Source: a bacterium (GTDB lineage Bacteria > Patescibacteriota > Saccharimonadia > Saccharimonadales > UBA4665). Taken from it: a stretch of DNA of 7,442 nt. The DNA is taken from positions 1 to 7,442 of the forward strand of contig JAJYKI010000032.1 of the NCBI GenBank assembly GCA_021788675.1, written 5' to 3'. Below, piece by piece: positions 5,662-7,442 of the stretch. The notes under the pieces were generated by a model, which saw nothing but the letters and a program-made list of their open reading frames with translations, ran no database searches and was not told the origin of the DNA. Within the stretch, counting starts at the first letter, position 1. Every line of letters starts with the position of its first letter. The translations under genes and the position numbers were made by a program.

Positions 5662-6783
5662 ATGGCCAATAAAAAGCAAGATTACGAAGGCGACAAGGCA
5701 CTGGCCGAAGTGCTGTTTGACAGCATAGGCGACGGCGCCATTACGACGGATGAATTCGGTAAAATCACCAGAATTAATCCGACTGCCCAATCTATTCTAG
5801 GCTATAGCGAAGACGAGGCTCTAGGTCAATGGTTTCCCAAACTGTGCACGGCCTATGACGACAGCGGAGGCGCCATTCCTCTCATCGACCGGCCAGTCAC
5901 CCGCGCTTTCGTGACCGGCAATATAATTTCTGAAAAAATCCACTATAAAACCAAAGCTGGCAACCTTATACCGGTTTCAATGACCATATCGCCGATTATG
6001 GTCGATGACCAACCGGTAGGCTGCATTGAAATCTTCCGGGATATTAGCCGCGAATACGAAATCGATAAAATGAAAAGCGATTTCATATCCTTAGCATCAC
6101 ACCAGCTTAGAACACCGCTATCGGCAATTAAAACCTACTCTCACATGCTAAGCGACGGTTTCATGGGTCAACTTAACCCCCGTCAAAACAAGTCACTAAA
6201 AACCATCATTGCCGCCACAAACCGCATGAACGAAACCATCAGCACCCTGCTTAACATTACGCGGATTGAAAGCGGCAGTGTCGTCGTCGCCAAAAAACCG
6301 ATAGCCATTAACCAGGTGATTGAAGAAGTAATAGCGGACCATCAGTTAACCGTCACAGACAAAAACCTGTCTATTAAATTCAGTCCGGTTAAGGACAACA
6401 TTAAGATAATTTCGGATAGCGTAGTGCTTAAGGAAATCATTGGCAATTTAGTAAGTAACGCTATCAAATACACTCCTAACGGCGGCCAAATAAGCGTCAA
6501 ACTGAGTACTAAGGATAAAACTTTGATCGTGGCGGTCAGCGATACCGGACTGGGCATACCTGAAAGTTATAAAGACAATGTTTTCACAAAGTTTTTCAGG
6601 GGAGAAAACGTAATTCGTCAGGAAACCTCCGGTACCGGCTTAGGTCTCTATCTGGTTAAAGGACTGGTTAATGAACTGGGCGGAGACGTATGGTTCGAAA
6701 GCACCGAAGGTAAGGGCTCGACATTTTATTTGTCTTTACCGTTATTGCCACAAGCAATCCGCACCAACAAGTCAGTGAATTAA
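5662..6783 (+). CDS. Soluble PAS-domain sensor histidine kinase
   Basis: This 373-residue kinase has all the catalytic boxes. A PAS domain covers about 14-128, opening with FDSIGDGAITTDEFGKITRINP and ending CIEIFRDISRE. The dimerisation helix pair covers about 136-205, with the H-box SHQLRTPL (phospho-acceptor His147). The ATP-binding domain covers about 245-362: N-box GNLVSNAIKYTPNGG (Asn262, Asn266), G1 DTGLGIP (294-300), F-box FTKFF (308-312) and G2 GTGLGLYLVKG (324-334). No hydrophobic segment is present, so it acts in the cytoplasm. It would sense through the PAS pocket, perhaps a small molecule or redox signal; the ligand cannot be read from the sequence. It should phosphorylate the receiver encoded 65 bp downstream. 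The ATG has no Shine-Dalgarno sequence and lies at the predicted transcription start. It is divergent from the LPG_synthase_TM gene. Confidence 0.95.
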   Translation: MANKKQDYEGDKALAEVLFDSIGDGAITTDEFGKITRINPTAQSILGYSEDEALGQWFPKLCTAYDDSGGAIPLIDRPVTRAFVTGNIISEKIHYKTKAGNLIPVSMTISPIMVDDQPVGCIEIFRDISREYEIDKMKSDFISLASHQLRTPLSAIKTYSHMLSDGFMGQLNPRQNKSLKTIIAATNRMNETISTLLNITRIESGSVVVAKKPIAINQVIEEVIADHQLTVTDKNLSIKFSPVKDNIKIISDSVVLKEIIGNLVSNAIKYTPNGGQISVKLSTKDKTLIVAVSDTGLGIPESYKDNVFTKFFRGENVIRQETSGTGLGLYLVKGLVNELGGDVWFESTEGKGSTFYLSLPLLPQAIRTNKSVN

Positions 6784-6793
6784 TCCACAGCGA

Positions 6794-6815
6794 TACTGGA
6801 CTTATGTGGCATAAT
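6794..6815 (+). promoter_or_regulatory. Promoter of the response regulator gene, with TACTGGA element
   Basis: TGGCATAAT gives CATAAT (6810-6815) with an extended -10 TG, and would start transcription near 6822, leaving a 27-nt leader with an AGGGG ribosome binding site (6836-6840). TACTGGA (6794-6800) lies 9 bp upstream of the -10, as in the kinase promoter. It would allow the regulator to be made apart from the kinase. Confidence 0.45.
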
Positions 6816-6848
6816 AGAGAATGAAAGGCTAAGGTAGGGGACAAGCCA

Positions 6849-7241
6849 ATGGCAAACATTCTGATTGTAGAAGACGACAAGGACTTAAACGCCGCGTATA
6901 AAGTCATCTTGGAAAGTGAGAAGCACAAGGTCAAGACCGCGTTCAACGGCCAGGAAGCCCTTGCGATACTGAAGAAATATACACCCGATCTAATTCTGCT
7001 CGATCTGCTCATGCCAATCATGGGCGGCATTGAACTTTTAGAACAATATGACCTTAAGGATCATCCGAAAGTCAAAGTCCTCATTTTTACCAACATGGAA
7101 AATTCACCAGAAGTAACTAAGGCCTACAATCTTGGGGCGACACGCTGCATTATCAAATCATGGACTGCCCCGCAAAACCTGTCTAAGGTCGTCAACGATA
7201 CGCTTAAAGCCAAAAATTCGCAGCTTAAACTGGCCAGCTAG
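6849..7241 (+). CDS. Receiver-only (CheY-like) response regulator
   Basis: The 130-residue protein is one receiver domain with no output domain. The acidic pocket is E8-D9-D10, the phospho-acceptor is Asp52 in LILLDLLMP, the switch Thr is T81 in IFTN, and the conserved Lys is K103 in CIIKS, so phosphorylation chemistry is intact. After about 118 there is only a short Lys-rich tail. Stand-alone receivers act by protein contact or as phosphate relays. The likely donor is the PAS kinase 65 bp upstream. The ATG at 6849 has AGGGG 8 nt before it and its own possible promoter in the gap. Its TAG stop overlaps, inside the palindrome CTAG, the stop of the opposing Crp-like gene. What it controls is not visible here. 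It could act on the convergent Crp-like protein or on another receiver-binding protein, but that is a guess. Confidence 0.95.
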   Translation: MANILIVEDDKDLNAAYKVILESEKHKVKTAFNGQEALAILKKYTPDLILLDLLMPIMGGIELLEQYDLKDHPKVKVLIFTNMENSPEVTKAYNLGATRCIIKSWTAPQNLSKVVNDTLKAKNSQLKLAS

Positions 7242-7441
7242 GATTTCAAATCCAGCTCAGATATATATTGATCGTTCAATATCATCTGTAATTTATTAAG
7301 GTCAATAACGTAGGGTTCGTTTTTGCCATAGCTAATCACGCCCAGTCGTTTTAGTTTGTTCAGTTCAGTGGCAGCCGTTTCTCTGGTTAGACCGGTCAGA
7401 TTGGCAAAGTCCTGATGTGTCAGCTTAAGATCAATGACGCG
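7238..7441 (-). CDS. Crp/Fnr-family transcription regulator, C-terminal part (gene cut by window end)
   Basis: A minus-strand frame open to the right edge gives the last 67 residues of a Crp-like protein. It contains the winged helix-turn-helix of the HTH_Crp type. LTHQDFANLTGLTRETAATEL (visible residues 7-27) is helix-turn-recognition helix, with the TRE at 19-21 as in many family members. NKLKRLGVISYGKNEPYVID then forms the wing. A 17-residue tail follows, ending DLKS. The ligand-binding domain lies outside the window, so the signal is unknown. Such proteins bind promoter DNA as dimers. The gene ends in TAG at 7238-7240, sharing CTAG with the stop of the receiver gene, so the two transcripts must overlap at their 3' ends unless they stop within the coding region. 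Domain call is firm; the family subgroup is open. Confidence 0.85.
   Translation of the reverse strand, partial: RVIDLKLTHQDFANLTGLTRETAATELNKLKRLGVISYGKNEPYVIDLNKLQMILNDQYISELDLKS
7265..7282. repeat. Perfect 7-bp inverted repeat at the 3' end of the Crp-like gene
   Basis: ATATTGA (7265-7271) and TCAATAT (7276-7282) are separated by TCGT. It lies in the coding sequence of the Crp-like gene and 24 bp past the receiver stop codon. Neither strand has a T-run after it, so it is not a standard terminator, but it could block 3' decay of the receiver mRNA. Confidence 0.4.
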
Positions 7442-7442
7442 C

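Noticed and set aside
5587..5790. Minus-strand 67-codon frame at the kinase start
   Set aside because: It is antisense to the first part of the PAS domain and would cover the divergent promoters, so it is a shadow.
6668..7030. Minus-strand 120-codon frame under the kinase end and regulator
   Set aside because: It is the antisense shadow of two clearly conserved genes.
1..7442. UGA recoded to glycine, as in SR1/Gracilibacteria
   Set aside because: All conserved frames are complete under the standard code, with ordinary GGN glycine codons in key motifs and no internal TGA.
1..7442. CRISPR array, insertion sequence or prophage
   Set aside because: No regularly spaced repeats, terminal inverted repeats, transposase or phage structural genes were seen on either strand.

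Overview
The window looks like chromosomal DNA of a small-genome, Patescibacteria/CPR-type bacterium, most likely a Saccharibacterium (TM7). This placement is inferred from gene content: small orphan membrane and secreted proteins, a membrane-tethered VirD4/HerA-like ATPase standing alone, an LPG-synthase-type membrane protein, a PAS kinase with a receiver-only partner, and a Crp-like regulator. The moderate to low G+C is also compatible. The genetic code is standard: every frame is intact with GGN glycine codons, so UGA is not recoded.

Left part (1-2275). After the tail of a GNAT acetyltransferase on the plus strand, everything runs on the minus strand. In minus-strand order it reads: tRNA-Gln(UUG), an orphan Phd/YefM antitoxin, a small glycine-rich secreted protein with its own promoter and a good intrinsic terminator, a four-helix membrane protein, and a two-helix membrane protein. 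These small genes have separate transcription signals rather than forming one operon. The antitoxin has a promoter whose 17-bp spacer and -10 box are covered by two copies of the palindrome TTAGCTAA, a plausible autoregulatory operator. No toxin gene lies beside it.

Middle (2333-5581). Two minus-strand genes follow each other: a nine-or-so-helix LPG_synthase_TM/UPF0104 family protein, then a 732-residue membrane-anchored P-loop ATPase of the VirD4/TraG/HerA type. The ATPase may work in DNA or protein export, but no other secretion gene is visible here.

Right part (5582-7442). A divergent promoter region separates the membrane protein from a soluble PAS histidine kinase, which is followed by a CheY-like receiver-only response regulator. 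The kinase and regulator promoters share the same 7-mer, TACTGGA, exactly 9 bp upstream of their -10 boxes. The kinase start codon sits where transcription should begin, so its mRNA may be leaderless. Converging on the regulator is the 3' end of a Crp/Fnr-type regulator gene. The two genes end in opposite directions inside one CTAG tetranucleotide.

The right half is an ordinary signalling locus. The left half, with orphan antitoxin and unassigned secreted and membrane proteins, is the less explained part. No CRISPR array, insertion sequence or rRNA was seen, and no gene-free stretch exceeds 300 bases.
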